Below are positions 1-9,602 of a stretch of DNA of 22,565 nt, one piece after another; positions within the stretch are counted from its first letter, which is position 1; each line of letters begins with the position of its first letter. The notes under the pieces are model-generated. The model was not told the DNA's origin. It made no database searches and saw nothing but the letters and a program-made list of their open reading frames with translations. Position numbers and translations under genes: made by a program. The DNA comes from Zancudomyces culisetae (Eukaryota; Kickxellomycota; Harpellomycetes; Harpellales; Legeriomycetaceae): the NCBI GenBank assembly GCA_001969505.1, contig LSSK01000469.1:1-22565 (forward strand), given 5' to 3'.

Positions 1-516
1 CCCGCAATACTCGGGACTATTAGTTCGTTGGTATGCGCATTCTTAATCTCCAAGTATCCGTATTGGATAAGAATTCTAATTATCGACCTGGTATCAATTG
101 TCTGTCTTGCAATAGTCGGTTTTGCCAAAGACAAGTATCTAAGACTGGTGTTTCTATTTACACTTGGTATTTCAATGTATTCTGTAATTCCCATTGCTAT
201 GAGTTGGATGTCGGTAAATTCAGGTAGCACTCAAAAACGAGCCATCCAATCAGCATTTTATGTTATGGTTGGATCCTTGACCGGGGTTCTAACACCATAC
301 CTTTTTACACCTAATCTGGCTCCAAAATATACTTCTGGATACGCCGTAGCCTTTGGTTTATATGGCTGCTCTACGTTGCTAACTATTGCTTTGCGAATAT
401 ATCTGGATCGTGTAAACAAAAATAGAGATAAAAATTGTAAAGATGTATCACATCTGTCTACAGAAGAGCAAAGAGATCTGCATGATTTCCACCCAAGTTT
501 CAGATATATTTTGTGA
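1..516 (+). CDS. Major facilitator permease, Dal5/Tna1-like, C-terminal part (5' truncated)
   Basis: The frame is open from base 1 to a TGA at 514-516, giving the last 171 residues of a membrane transporter whose N-terminal part lies outside the window. About five hydrophobic segments are visible, which would be roughly helices 8-12 of a 12-helix major facilitator. Between them is the stretch WMSVNSGSTQKRA followed by APKYTSGYA, and the protein ends in DLHDFHPSFRYIL. From family knowledge, an Asn-x-x-Gly-x-x-(K)RA loop, an 'APxYxxG' loop and an 'FRY(V/I)L' terminus are typical of the anion:cation symporter group (Dal5, Tna1, Seo1, Vht1) that imports allantoate, nicotinate, biotin or related organic anions at the plasma membrane. 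The substrate cannot be decided from this fragment. The first true ATG in the window is not the gene start, because the frame stays open upstream of it. Confidence 0.85.
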   Translation, partial: PAILGTISSLVCAFLISKYPYWIRILIIDLVSIVCLAIVGFAKDKYLRLVFLFTLGISMYSVIPIAMSWMSVNSGSTQKRAIQSAFYVMVGSLTGVLTPYLFTPNLAPKYTSGYAVAFGLYGCSTLLTIALRIYLDRVNKNRDKNCKDVSHLSTEEQRDLHDFHPSFRYIL

Positions 517-2281
517 CACTAGATATTTTTATTATTTACCTGTGTTGTACTCATCCAAACAGTCATGGGGGATGTACTTTGAACGCTGTTGGTTTTTTAG
601 GTTTTGTTTTAAAATTTGTACGTTTAATTTTCACCCTTTTCAAGTTCTATCTATTGCATCCTAAAAGAAACTTTTTTATAGTGCTACTATAAAAATCGAT
701 ATTACATCAATATTTCACTGTTTTAAAAAAAGGAGTGTTGTTATGAATTCTTGATACTTTATGCCTTTTTATCACTGAAAAATATCCATAATTTTACATT
801 ATACTCTTTTGTTGTTTATTGCGATTTTTATGCCTCCCATCTTGCAATGTGTTAAATAAACTTCAAGTCCTGAAATTCGCTCAGTGTGATAGTAAGTAGT
901 AGTGATATTCTTTTTAGAAAGTTATTCAATCAAAGTTTAACATTTGGATACGTTCATGTAAACAGCTGTAAACAGCCATGAATCCTAACTGTTGTTTGTT
1001 TTGTATTTTATGAACGCCTATCTGATATCCACTCAAAAATAAAATAGATAATAAGGTGGATGGTCCTATGTGTAATCAATTTTTTCGCTATGTCGGACTG
1101 CTCTGTTCTGGATTGTTTCTCCAGAGAGAAAGTAAATACGTGAACTTGAGAGAATATATATTTTTAAACTTGGAATGAACGAGGTTTATGTACCAAGCAA
1201 ATTTCAAAGAAATTATAATAACACACATACGGAAAAAAAAAAGACCCTATCACTCGGTAGTTGCCATCCCTACAATTCATGGTTCTATTTTTTCAAATAA
1301 AGAGGGTGGAGAGGAGGGAGGGATGATACAGTGGGATTCATTGTCTTGAAGCAACCAAATTTCATAGATATTAATCCCCAAGTTTGCTGGCACTAGTTTT
1401 GAAGTTTGTTGTGCCTTTAGCTTTTCATGTTCATTATTATGATGGGCTTTTTTATTTTTCATATTTTTCATTTTTCAACTAATACAAATAATATAAAAAA
1501 TATAATGTAATATAATATAATATAATAAAATAAAATACCTCGCAAGCTTCTTTTAGGCTAATTGGCTATGGAGTACATCTTGTCACAAAGTGCTTTTTGA
1601 AATGAGATAAATATATATATTTTATATATAGTAGTTGTCAAATTCTCATCCACTTGTTTTTATTTTTGGGTCTCAATAAAGAAAAAATAACTGGTACATG
1701 AGACAAAGTTTGAGCTCATGTACGCATAAAAATAATAGATCAAAGGGGGAGAAGGTTCAGCGAATTAATTTTAAGCTTCTTGCTGGTCTAAAACATTATT
1801 GTCTTGTATACTTTTCCACCTTGTCCTTAAAAAGCAAAAAAAAAAGAAAAAAACAAACAAAAACCTGGCAACCAAACCAACAAAACACTAACTATGTGTA
1901 CTAGGGCAGGGCAGGACATAAACTTGCAATAAAAAAAAAGCATCTATTGCACACTTCATCTACGCAACATGAACACAAGTTTAAAACGCCACTTTGTAAT
2001 CCAGCATTTTCGTATTAATTTTCTTTCATTTACGTATTTTTCTTTTTTTTTATTAATGGAAATCTTCGCTATTCAAAAGTTGATGAACTCGTAGTGCACA
2101 AAGAAAAAGCAAAAAAAAAAACAAAAAAGTGTTATTACATAATACCCCCCCAACAATTAACTATTATACTCCAGCTATATTTGCGGGTTTATTTCTATAA
2201 TTTTTATTACTCTTGGCGAGGCTAGTGTTTACTTTAGCATATAGAACTTTTCTGCAGCCTACTACAATAGGGGAGTATTAT
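517..2281. other. AT-rich intergenic spacer (permease 3' end to phosphatase 5' end)
   Basis: This is 1.77 kb without a supportable gene. It should hold the 3' end of the permease transcript and the promoter of the phosphatase. Visible content is AT-rich low-complexity sequence, including a TATAA-pentamer stretch near 1501-1535, runs of A at 1231-1241, 1838-1847, 1931-1940 and 2111-2120, and a C7 tract near 2144-2150. The few short open frames here have no family resemblance, composition or start context to support them. No tRNA B-box (GGTTCGANTCC) was seen on either strand. Confidence 0.6.
1501..1535. repeat. TATAA-type AT microsatellite
   Basis: An imperfect pentamer array of TATAA/TAATA units lies in the spacer downstream of the permease. 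It is low-complexity sequence, probably slippage-prone, and may act as a nucleosome-excluding or 3'-end-forming element. No function can be assigned from the sequence. Confidence 0.6.
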
Positions 2282-2302
2282 ATGGAGAACAAGCTAAATT
2301 AG
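2282..2302 (+). promoter_or_regulatory. Upstream ORF (6 residues) before the 5-phosphatase start
   Basis: An ATG at 2282 opens a six-codon frame (MENKLN) closed by TAG at 2300-2302, 27 bases before the main ATG at 2330. The uORF is in the same frame as the main gene, so its stop also excludes any in-frame start between 2282 and the main ATG. If the transcript begins upstream of 2282, ribosomes would meet this uORF first and phosphatase translation would depend on leaky scanning or reinitiation. The transcription start is unknown. Confidence 0.4.
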
Positions 2303-2329
2303 AGGAAAAAAACAATTCCTGCAAGAGAA

Positions 2330-5300
2330 ATGTTATACGGCGAAAGGAGTGGGTCCAGCTCTTCCAAGTATCCATCAGTGGACAAGAAATACCTAAGGGA
2401 AGAGTTCAATGACCGTAGGGTGGACATGAAACCAAAAAGAGGACAGATTATTGAGGTAGAATGCGTCGGATTTAATAAGAGGCCACCAGTGTTGGGACCA
2501 AAATCGATACTTGGAGCAAAAAACAAATTAGGTAGGGCAGGTTTACAGGATTTAGATGTAGTATACGAAAGTGCAGCTGGATTGGAAGAAGATCGAGGGT
2601 TGGTGTGTATAATGGGAGATTATATTACCTACGGAGACAAGCGGCAAGTCATCAGTAGTATGGTTGAAGATGGCTGTATAGTAGGAATACACAAAATTAT
2701 CGATATTGAGGAAAGCCAGTACTTTAGCAAAAACAGGGCGGGCGGCATGGGTACTGGGACTGGGGCTACTGGGATGTCCAATATAAACGCAGGTAGAGCG
2801 GGGAATGTAGCTGGTGGTGGAATTGCAGAGTATAATACATATATAACTAGTGTTGCTGCAATACCCTGTTTTGGTGAAGTTAAAATAGATGATTTGGGCA
2901 GGTATGTAGCAGTAGGAACGAGTTCGGGTAGACTGTGGGTGATTGATGTAAAAAAAATTGGAAAGGCGTATGAGATTGGTTCACAAGTAGAAATGGATTT
3001 AGGAACCACGGCGCCAAGTGCGGGTATTTTAAGGATATATTCTGGCGAGAGAAATGGGGTAATATGGGTAGTCAGAAATTATGGGGTAGTGGAGGAATAT
3101 CGAATAAGAGTTAGTAATCTGGATGCGCTGAAAAATCTAAAACCCGAGAAGAGAGTGGTGCTTGGAGGGCAAAACAATCCAATGGCTACTAAGCGGATGT
3201 GCTTTGTTGAAGAAGAGTTATGGATAGGGTCCGGGGATAAACTGTATGTATATAGAATTCGGGGGGATCTGACTTCAGAGAATATGGTAAACAAAGAGAA
3301 GGACCAGGGAAAGGCCGAACTACTTAAAGTGATAGACATAGGGATGGTTGTGGATGAGCGAAATGGAAAGGGAACAGCCGGCGCAATAGTAACTATTGAA
3401 TATGGAAATAAAAACGTGGGAGAAGTAAAAAAAAATAGCGGAGAGGTATGGGTAGGGTTGGAAAAGGGTTGTTTAGTGGCGGTAAACACTCGCAACAAGG
3501 AAGTGAAGCATATAATACGGGTTATTGGGAGTGCTCTGGTAGGGGAAAATCGAAAGGCTGATGCTATTACAATGAAGATAACAAGTACAGCACGAATAAG
3601 TAGCCACGTGATATGGGTAGGGCTGAACACAGGGGAGATACTAGTTTTGGATACAAGCGCACTGGAGAGCAGCGAGAGATGCACCATCCTGAAGCGGTGG
3701 AAAGTAGTGGCGAATAAGGAGGTAACCGACATAATAGTAGATAAATGGTCTATACTTAGTAAGCGAGGATGCGTACAGGTGATGAGTGTGCATGGAGGAC
3801 GTGAATATCATTTTTGGGATGGGATTCTTGCGTTCGATTGGAACTACAACAACTATCGGAGAGTAGCAAATGGGTTCAGTGCAGAGGAGCGGATAGAGTT
3901 GCGGGTGTGTAGTTGGAATGTAGGCGCACTTAATATAGAAAGCAATGGCGTGGATCTAAAAAAGTGGATAACCGAGGGCAGTGAAAGGAAGGCCGACATA
4001 ATAGCTGTATTTTTACAAGAAACAATAGATTTAGAAAGCACCAAATCAAATGCAGCAGCGTTCTTACGCAGCTTTTCTCTGAAAAAGACATCGAGTACAG
4101 CAGGAAAGACAGGGAAGACAGGGAAGACGAGCATCCGGTGGCAAAACAGGCTGATTGAGACAGCGGAATGTGGGTATGGAGGGCAGTATAGAGTAGTGGC
4201 AAGTGAGGATATGGTAGGGCTATATATATGTATTCTGGCAAGATCAGAGCTTCTGACAGAGCAGCGGAAGATTAATGGTGTACAAACAACACAGGTCAAA
4301 ACAGGATTGGGAGGAATCTATGGGAACAAAGGCGGGGTGAGTGTTCGAATGATAGTTAACGACACGGCACTCTTGTTTTCGAACTGGCATTTATCAGCAG
4401 GGCAATCGTCGACTTCAAAAGGCAGCCGGGTTGATGATATTGTGAATATCGTAAAGCAAACAAGATTCCAGCAGCTGAACAGCTCGGTCATTGAATATCA
4501 GGGAATAGAGCTGCCCCGGATTGGCGATGGACTTCCTTATTGGCTTACCCAGCAGCTGTATGAACTTGGAAACATAAGCAACGATTACTTTGTCGATGGA
4601 GGCGACGGGAGTATGTTTTTGGATTATGCAGCTGTTGTGGTTGGAGGTGATCTTAACTTTAGATTGGATGATATTGACTATACCACAGCGGTATTGAAAA
4701 TCAAACAAAAGGACCAGTATGCGGATAGTATTGGGGAGTTGTATAGAGACCATGATCAGCTGTACAAGCTAATGAACGGTAAAGACCAAGATAAAGTGTT
4801 GACGTTTTACGGATTCAGAGAACAGGAAATTGGCTTTGATCCTACTTATAAATTTGATGTAAATGATCCTGAAAACACTTATGATACCAGTGAAAAACGC
4901 CGAGTTCCGGCCTTTTGTGATAGAGTTTTGTACAGAGGCGGCAGCTATTTGTTTCACACCGCTGGAGCCCAGTCACGACAGCACTCAAAAAAATATTCGC
5001 TTGAGTTCAGTAAATACAGCACTTCCAATCTTCCTGGCAATGATGCTCCACCTGCTCCAAACACCACAAGCTACTCGTATTCTTATCAAAAGCAAAATAT
5101 AAATACTTATAATTCTAATGGAAAACCACCACCGCCACCACCACCTCCTCCTGCAAAGCCCGACAGTACCAAAAAACCCAAGGTTCTTTACACTCCGCGA
5201 AGTAGCATTTCTAGTATCAATTCTAATTCGCAACCACAACATAAACCGCCTCCTCCACCACCTCGCTCATCACAAAAACCAACTCCTCTGCCACCGACTT

Positions 5301-5728
5301 CATCCATCTCATCAACGTCTACTGAAAATCCAACTCCAACTTCGGCTCAGGCAACATCGTCTGCAGTAAACGAGTTGTGCACACCCGGGTATTCTAATCT
5401 TGATCCACTTGATTTTTACTACAACAATGGTCATATGGTCCCTTCTTCTGCATATTCTTCATATCCAAAATATATTCAAAGTGATCATAAACCAATTTCT
5501 CAGAATTTTGCACTAACTACAAATATTATTGATCGAAACAAACGCAAGCTGCTGGTTGGAAATACCGTAAAATCGTTTATCTCCAACCAATACTCCAAGC
5601 TGGTTTCTGTAGCAAAAGTCAACTACTTGTTGAATGTGTTTGGTGCAGATAATGTAGCGTATACTGAACGGGATGCTAGAAACTGGCTTGTTAAAAACGA
5701 TGGTAATTTGGACAATCTAGTATTGTGA
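2330..5728 (+). CDS. Inositol polyphosphate 5-phosphatase with N-terminal beta-propeller-like region and Pro-rich insertion
   Basis: This predicted protein of 1132 residues should remove the 5-phosphate from phosphoinositides such as PI(4,5)P2 at cytosolic membrane faces. Residues about 170-510 contain repeated beta-strand blocks of the WD-like type (for example VAVGTSSGRLWVIDV and IWVGLNTGEILVLDT), which suggests a propeller. The catalytic domain runs from about 523 and carries every family motif: WNVG (N530), FLQE (E564), GNKGG (665-669), NWHLSAG (H687), GDLN (D774, N776), PTYKFD (838-843), PAFCDR (D864) and SDHKP (D1052, H1053). Between the last two motifs lie nearly 190 residues, far more than usual, with Pro9 (933-941) and Pro6 (973-978) tracts and Ser/Thr-rich sequence. 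A small helical tail follows. A tandem 9-bp repeat encodes (Gly-Lys-Thr)3 at 592-600. The propeller-phosphatase order resembles fungal relatives such as S. pombe SPAC9G1.10c and plant WD-type 5PTases rather than the Sac1-domain Inp51-53 enzymes (from memory, not searched). The start is supported by an in-frame stop at 2300. Confidence 0.9.
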   Translation: MLYGERSGSSSSKYPSVDKKYLREEFNDRRVDMKPKRGQIIEVECVGFNKRPPVLGPKSILGAKNKLGRAGLQDLDVVYESAAGLEEDRGLVCIMGDYITYGDKRQVISSMVEDGCIVGIHKIIDIEESQYFSKNRAGGMGTGTGATGMSNINAGRAGNVAGGGIAEYNTYITSVAAIPCFGEVKIDDLGRYVAVGTSSGRLWVIDVKKIGKAYEIGSQVEMDLGTTAPSAGILRIYSGERNGVIWVVRNYGVVEEYRIRVSNLDALKNLKPEKRVVLGGQNNPMATKRMCFVEEELWIGSGDKLYVYRIRGDLTSENMVNKEKDQGKAELLKVIDIGMVVDERNGKGTAGAIVTIEYGNKNVGEVKKNSGEVWVGLEKGCLVAVNTRNKEVKHIIRVIGSALVGENRKADAITMKITSTARISSHVIWVGLNTGEILVLDTSALESSERCTILKRWKVVANKEVTDIIVDKWSILSKRGCVQVMSVHGGREYHFWDGILAFDWNYNNYRRVANGFSAEERIELRVCSWNVGALNIESNGVDLKKWITEGSERKADIIAVFLQETIDLESTKSNAAAFLRSFSLKKTSSTAGKTGKTGKTSIRWQNRLIETAECGYGGQYRVVASEDMVGLYICILARSELLTEQRKINGVQTTQVKTGLGGIYGNKGGVSVRMIVNDTALLFSNWHLSAGQSSTSKGSRVDDIVNIVKQTRFQQLNSSVIEYQGIELPRIGDGLPYWLTQQLYELGNISNDYFVDGGDGSMFLDYAAVVVGGDLNFRLDDIDYTTAVLKIKQKDQYADSIGELYRDHDQLYKLMNGKDQDKVLTFYGFREQEIGFDPTYKFDVNDPENTYDTSEKRRVPAFCDRVLYRGGSYLFHTAGAQSRQHSKKYSLEFSKYSTSNLPGNDAPPAPNTTSYSYSYQKQNINTYNSNGKPPPPPPPPPAKPDSTKKPKVLYTPRSSISSINSNSQPQHKPPPPPPRSSQKPTPLPPTSSISSTSTENPTPTSAQATSSAVNELCTPGYSNLDPLDFYYNNGHMVPSSAYSSYPKYIQSDHKPISQNFALTTNIIDRNKRKLLVGNTVKSFISNQYSKLVSVAKVNYLLNVFGADNVAYTERDARNWLVKNDGNLDNLVL
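4103..4129 (+). repeat. Three tandem 9-bp units coding Gly-Lys-Thr
   Basis: Three near-identical 9-mers (GGAAAGACA, GGGAAGACA, GGGAAGACG) sit in the phosphatase gene and encode (GKT)3 in a loop between the E564 motif and the GNKGG motif. Because the unit is a multiple of three, copy-number change would keep the frame. Confidence 0.8.
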
Positions 5729-5955
5729 GCACCTTTCACCCCCCCTCCCCTTTGTTTTTCTCTTTTCCACAGCTCGTTTTTTCTTTTATTTCTATATATA
5801 TATATATTTTATTTTCTAATCCGAGATTTACGAAGGAGGTGGGGATTTTTTTTTCCCTCCCAATATGTTGGCATACCAACAAAACATTAAAAATAATAAA
5901 GAAATACGAACAAACAAGGAGTATGAACATAAAAATAAAATAAAAATAAAATTCA
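5729..5955. other. Convergent 3' spacer between 5-phosphatase and KEX2
   Basis: This short spacer serves the 3' ends of two convergent genes. It contains C/T-rich sequence, a (TA) tract near 5794-5808 and A-rich stretches near 5880-5950 that could act in 3'-end formation for either transcript. No gene was seen. Confidence 0.6.
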
Positions 5956-8472
5956 TCAGATCTTTTGTAGTTCTATCATGTCATCTTTATCCTCATTTGC
6001 TTCGCCATTACCAGTAGTGATTGAATCATCATTGATGAATCCGTATTCAAAAGTATCGTCACCATAATCAACTGATTCATCATCATCATCATTGTCTCCA
6101 CCATATATCACCTGTCTGCCTCCTGCTCCTCCCTGTCCATCTAGGTTGTTTTCGTATTCCGATGACATCATAGTTGACTGGTCCATCAACAACTTGTACC
6201 TCTTGTTGCTTTGGTTCAAGTTGTGTAGTTTATACAACAGTAATGCTGTCATAAACATCAGGAATAATATTATAACAACCAAAACAAGTGATGCTGATGA
6301 TGATAACGATTTTTTTAACTGAACTGTTTCTCCTTTGATTGGCCCTTTATTTTCCGATACTATTGGTGAACTTTTATCTACAGGCTTATCAGGAAGCTGG
6401 TTAAATATTGATGAGCCATCCTCATCGCTAGGCTCGGGGCTCGAGCCGTCGTCCCGCTCCTCATTGAACTTGGGAGGCTGTGGTGCTGGCCCTTTTATGC
6501 TTGCACTAACGCCAAAGACTGTTAGCTCCCAGTCTATAAAAACACCATCTTTACTGTCCTTGCTTATCTCATTACTTATTAGCAATTTCCATTCTCCATC
6601 AATAAGATCCTCCTTGGTTGTTCCCCAATGCTTCACCGATGTAAAACTCCAGTTTTTAAGTCCGTCTCGGCTGCTATCCATTTTCCTTGATGGTGCTATC
6701 AACGATCGCACACCATTTGGTCCTTCCAAAATCAGCTGCACGCTTCCACGATAGTTATGCTGCATATTGCACTTCACTGTAACATGTTCCACAGACCCAA
6801 TGTCCCCACTCATAACCTGCTCCTTGGTGAACTTGATCTTGCTCACCAAAACACCTGAACCATCAGAAGCGCTACTTTTTTCTGGTATCTGCTGGTTCAC
6901 AGCTATTACTCCTGTTGTAATGCTGACCTGTGGTCCCAGATTCTGGAAATACTTGGCCCGGTCGACCATTCGATACGCATCAAGCTTTCCAAATCCATAC
7001 TTGTGGTTAAATTTCAACTTGCCCCCTGCGACCGTCTGCCAGTCAGGATCCTCCAAATCCACGGGAACAGCCGTCTCGACCATCAGTTGCTGCACATCTC
7101 GCCACGAAAGATCAGGTCGCACAGATAAAGCCAACGCGACTATCCCAGCTGCCAATGGAGCTGCTGCTGAGGTTCCTCCGTGTCCACTCGTGCACCCCCG
7201 AACTCCTATATCAGAGGTTGAAATACGTCTTGAAGTTCCACTGCTATAGGTTACAGCCAGATGTGCACTACACTGCTCCGAGTACGATGGATGTTTGTCC
7301 GCGTCATCAATTGCCCCTATAGATATGGTATATATCGAGTTTGTATAACCATCAAAGTTGCAGTTGTCCCCATACACCCCACCGTTTCCTGTTGCAAATA
7401 TATATATGCTCCCTCGACCCTGTCTCCCTTTATTAATCCCATTCATAAACCCAGCAAGCATAACTGGTTCAGGTCCTTGGACAGTCGCACCATCATCACT
7501 TGGCCCCCAAGAGCATGAATAAATGTCATTGTGTTGGAATTTATAGTTTATTGCTTGTGTTTCTACCATCTCTGACACTTGCCCTGACAGCATCCGGATT
7601 CCACTAACCTTTGCGTCGTATGCTGCCCCCACTCCACATACATTGTTGCGTACCGCTGCTATCTGCCCTGCACATCTTGTCCCATGATAGTCATCAGAAA
7701 GCCGCGGCGTAGGTAATTTGGTGCTGTCGTTAAAGTCATAAGACCCTTTAAGATCAAAATTCAAAAACAGATCCTCATTTGTGTAGTCTAATCCGTCGTC
7801 AATTAGCGCTACTGTCACCCCACGCCCTGTCACTCCCTCTGCCCACACCCCTGTCACATTTATATCAGTTCCTGGTCTGTCGGTGTTCAATAAGTGCCAT
7901 TGCTTGCCAAAAAACGGGTCTGTAATTTTCACCTTATCCTCCCAATTAACTTTTTTATCACTTTTTCCCTCTTCTTTCTGTTCCGAAGCGGGCACTGTTA
8001 CCACCGCTCTCTTAAATAACCTCCTTTTATTCACCCTTGAAATATCTTTTCCACCATACACATTTTCTCCAAGCTCTCTAATCTTTTGGTGTTCTTCTGC
8101 TATATCTTTTTCCGAATACTCCCGTTTTTTCAATCCTTGTGGTATCGCTCTTTTTCTTAGAGCATACCAATCTTCCAATTCTCCAATTTTACCCACATAT
8201 TCATAGTCTATCCGTTTTGCATATTCCCTGACCTTATTTTCTGCCCCCAGTCCAAAATTTCCATGAATATACTCAAATCCATCTTCATTATACCTTTTAA
8301 TGTGCAAATCCTCCTTTTTATTATCCATCTCTGCAAACATATTGTATGCTTCTGTCATATTCTCATCGGATTTTCTGTCTTTTATACTGAACTCATCCTT
8401 ATTAAGACTATTTCCAAGCGCGCCGCTTGCCAATAGTAAAACAGTAATTACTCTTGCTATCCTGTGACGCAT
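5956..8472 (-). CDS. KEX2: Kexin-type proprotein convertase (Kex2)
   Basis: This 838-residue membrane-anchored serine protease should cleave secretory precursors after Lys-Arg or Arg-Arg in the late Golgi. The ATG at 8472 is chosen because the only upstream extension begins at a TTG, and it gives a clean signal peptide (basic MRHRIAR, then VITVLLLASGALG). The prodomain is rich in basic pairs and ends at a likely autocleavage site, LFKR155. The subtilase domain has the full triad and oxyanion residue: D225 in LIDDGLDY, H263 in HGTRCAG, N363 in ATGNGG and S435 in GGTSAAAP. SWGPSDDG and YGDNCNFDGYTNSIY are also kexin-typical. A P-domain follows (roughly 480-645), then a Pro/Ser/Glu-rich linker, one membrane helix (about 729-749) and a cytosolic tail. 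The tail has an acidic run (DNDDDDE) and an aromatic FEYGFI, possibly a Golgi-retrieval signal like the Tyr signal of S. cerevisiae Kex2. Its length is close to the 814 residues of S. cerevisiae Kex2. No breaks were seen. Confidence 0.97.
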   Translation of the reverse strand: MRHRIARVITVLLLASGALGNSLNKDEFSIKDRKSDENMTEAYNMFAEMDNKKEDLHIKRYNEDGFEYIHGNFGLGAENKVREYAKRIDYEYVGKIGELEDWYALRKRAIPQGLKKREYSEKDIAEEHQKIRELGENVYGGKDISRVNKRRLFKRAVVTVPASEQKEEGKSDKKVNWEDKVKITDPFFGKQWHLLNTDRPGTDINVTGVWAEGVTGRGVTVALIDDGLDYTNEDLFLNFDLKGSYDFNDSTKLPTPRLSDDYHGTRCAGQIAAVRNNVCGVGAAYDAKVSGIRMLSGQVSEMVETQAINYKFQHNDIYSCSWGPSDDGATVQGPEPVMLAGFMNGINKGRQGRGSIYIFATGNGGVYGDNCNFDGYTNSIYTISIGAIDDADKHPSYSEQCSAHLAVTYSSGTSRRISTSDIGVRGCTSGHGGTSAAAPLAAGIVALALSVRPDLSWRDVQQLMVETAVPVDLEDPDWQTVAGGKLKFNHKYGFGKLDAYRMVDRAKYFQNLGPQVSITTGVIAVNQQIPEKSSASDGSGVLVSKIKFTKEQVMSGDIGSVEHVTVKCNMQHNYRGSVQLILEGPNGVRSLIAPSRKMDSSRDGLKNWSFTSVKHWGTTKEDLIDGEWKLLISNEISKDSKDGVFIDWELTVFGVSASIKGPAPQPPKFNEERDDGSSPEPSDEDGSSIFNQLPDKPVDKSSPIVSENKGPIKGETVQLKKSLSSSASLVLVVIILFLMFMTALLLYKLHNLNQSNKRYKLLMDQSTMMSSEYENNLDGQGGAGGRQVIYGGDNDDDDESVDYGDDTFEYGFINDDSITTGNGEANEDKDDMIELQKI

Positions 8473-9590
8473 TTTTGTTTCTAAATTTCCTATTTTCGTA
8501 TTCAAGTGATTGCAGTAAAATTAACGGTCCGGTTTAAAATTAAGCGTCTCTGTACTATATTCTCTATTTTGATAGTTTCCAACGTTACTCCAACGTGTGT
8601 GTACCCACTCCGCTTTTATATGAAAACGCTGCTAATTCCTTTGGCCTCAGACTTCCTAAACAAGCTAGAAATTGATTATATTTTTTCGAAAAGTGCGATA
8701 TGTAAACCTGTCCCGACAAATTCCACCACTTTTCTCTGTATTTAATACACTTTGAATGTATAATTTACTGGTATTTCCAACGGTCTGTCCGCTATTGTAT
8801 CCTGTATTTCCCGACTTGAAAAATGTAAGAATGTAAAATGTAAGTATTAGAAAAGTATGGATTAGTAATAATTTAGCCAACTACTACTTTACTGCCTTCC
8901 AATGCGATGGTATTACAGAACCCACTTCTTTTATTATACTAAAGATAAATGAGTAGAAATGTTAAAGAGTTTTAGGATAATATTTCTTCTCTTGGCCAAA
9001 TTATATGGACATTTAGCGTTTTATGGTTTGTAGTACCCTTTCTGCATTCAATTTCAGATCACTACTAAAAATACCCTGATATTACGGAAGTTTACATAAC
9101 AGGTTACGTTAAAACTGCCCCCCCCAAGCATTAATTCTATTTTGGGTCTGACTCTGGCAGGAAAATTGGGAAAAACAAAATTCGCATAGACATGGAAATG
9201 TTATGCCATTTTGCTTGCCACGGATAATGCATTGCTAATGTTGTCACAAAGTGGCAATGGCAAAGACAAGCAGCCAAACTCCCTTTCGCTTCTTACCTAC
9301 AATTCGTCGCCTGGCATTTTTTTCTCTTTGAAACACCCAATCGCTCCAAATCCCTTCTCTTTTTCTCTTTGTCCCAAAGAGATTAATTGTGGGGAGCGAG
9401 TGCAGCTACCATAAATCCATACCATCTTTGGAGAAAAGATGTAACTAACATTACCCTTGCCAACTAACTTGGTATTTTAGGAGTAAAATCAGATAAATAC
9501 GAATAAAATATTTGCCTTGCTTCCCTTCTCCCTTCCCAGCAAGTATATCAATAAAGGTACCGAAACTGGTGTCTCTAATCTTTTTTTATC

Positions 9591-9602
9591 GGGGGGGGGG
9601 GG
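9591..9602. repeat. G12 homopolymer
   Basis: An uninterrupted run of twelve G lies in otherwise AT-rich gene-free sequence. It is likely to be length-variable. A second, ten-base run occurs at 16295-16304 and an eight-base C run at 9118-9125. Confidence 0.85.

Noticed and set aside
4985-5369. Open frames overlapping the proline-rich part of the 5-phosphatase on both strands
   Set aside because: They are shadows of the repetitive CCA/CCT codons. Only the main frame carries the flanking catalytic motifs.
8473-8505. An 11-codon N-terminal extension of KEX2 beginning at a TTG
   Set aside because: It needs a non-AUG start and would move the signal peptide away from the N-terminus. The ATG at 8472 gives a normal basic-then-hydrophobic leader.
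8838-9480. A possible intron from GTAAGT (8838) to CTAAC...TTTTAG (9480)
   Set aside because: Both signals look good singly, but the sequence after the acceptor has stops in all three frames within a few codons and no coding exon lies before the donor.
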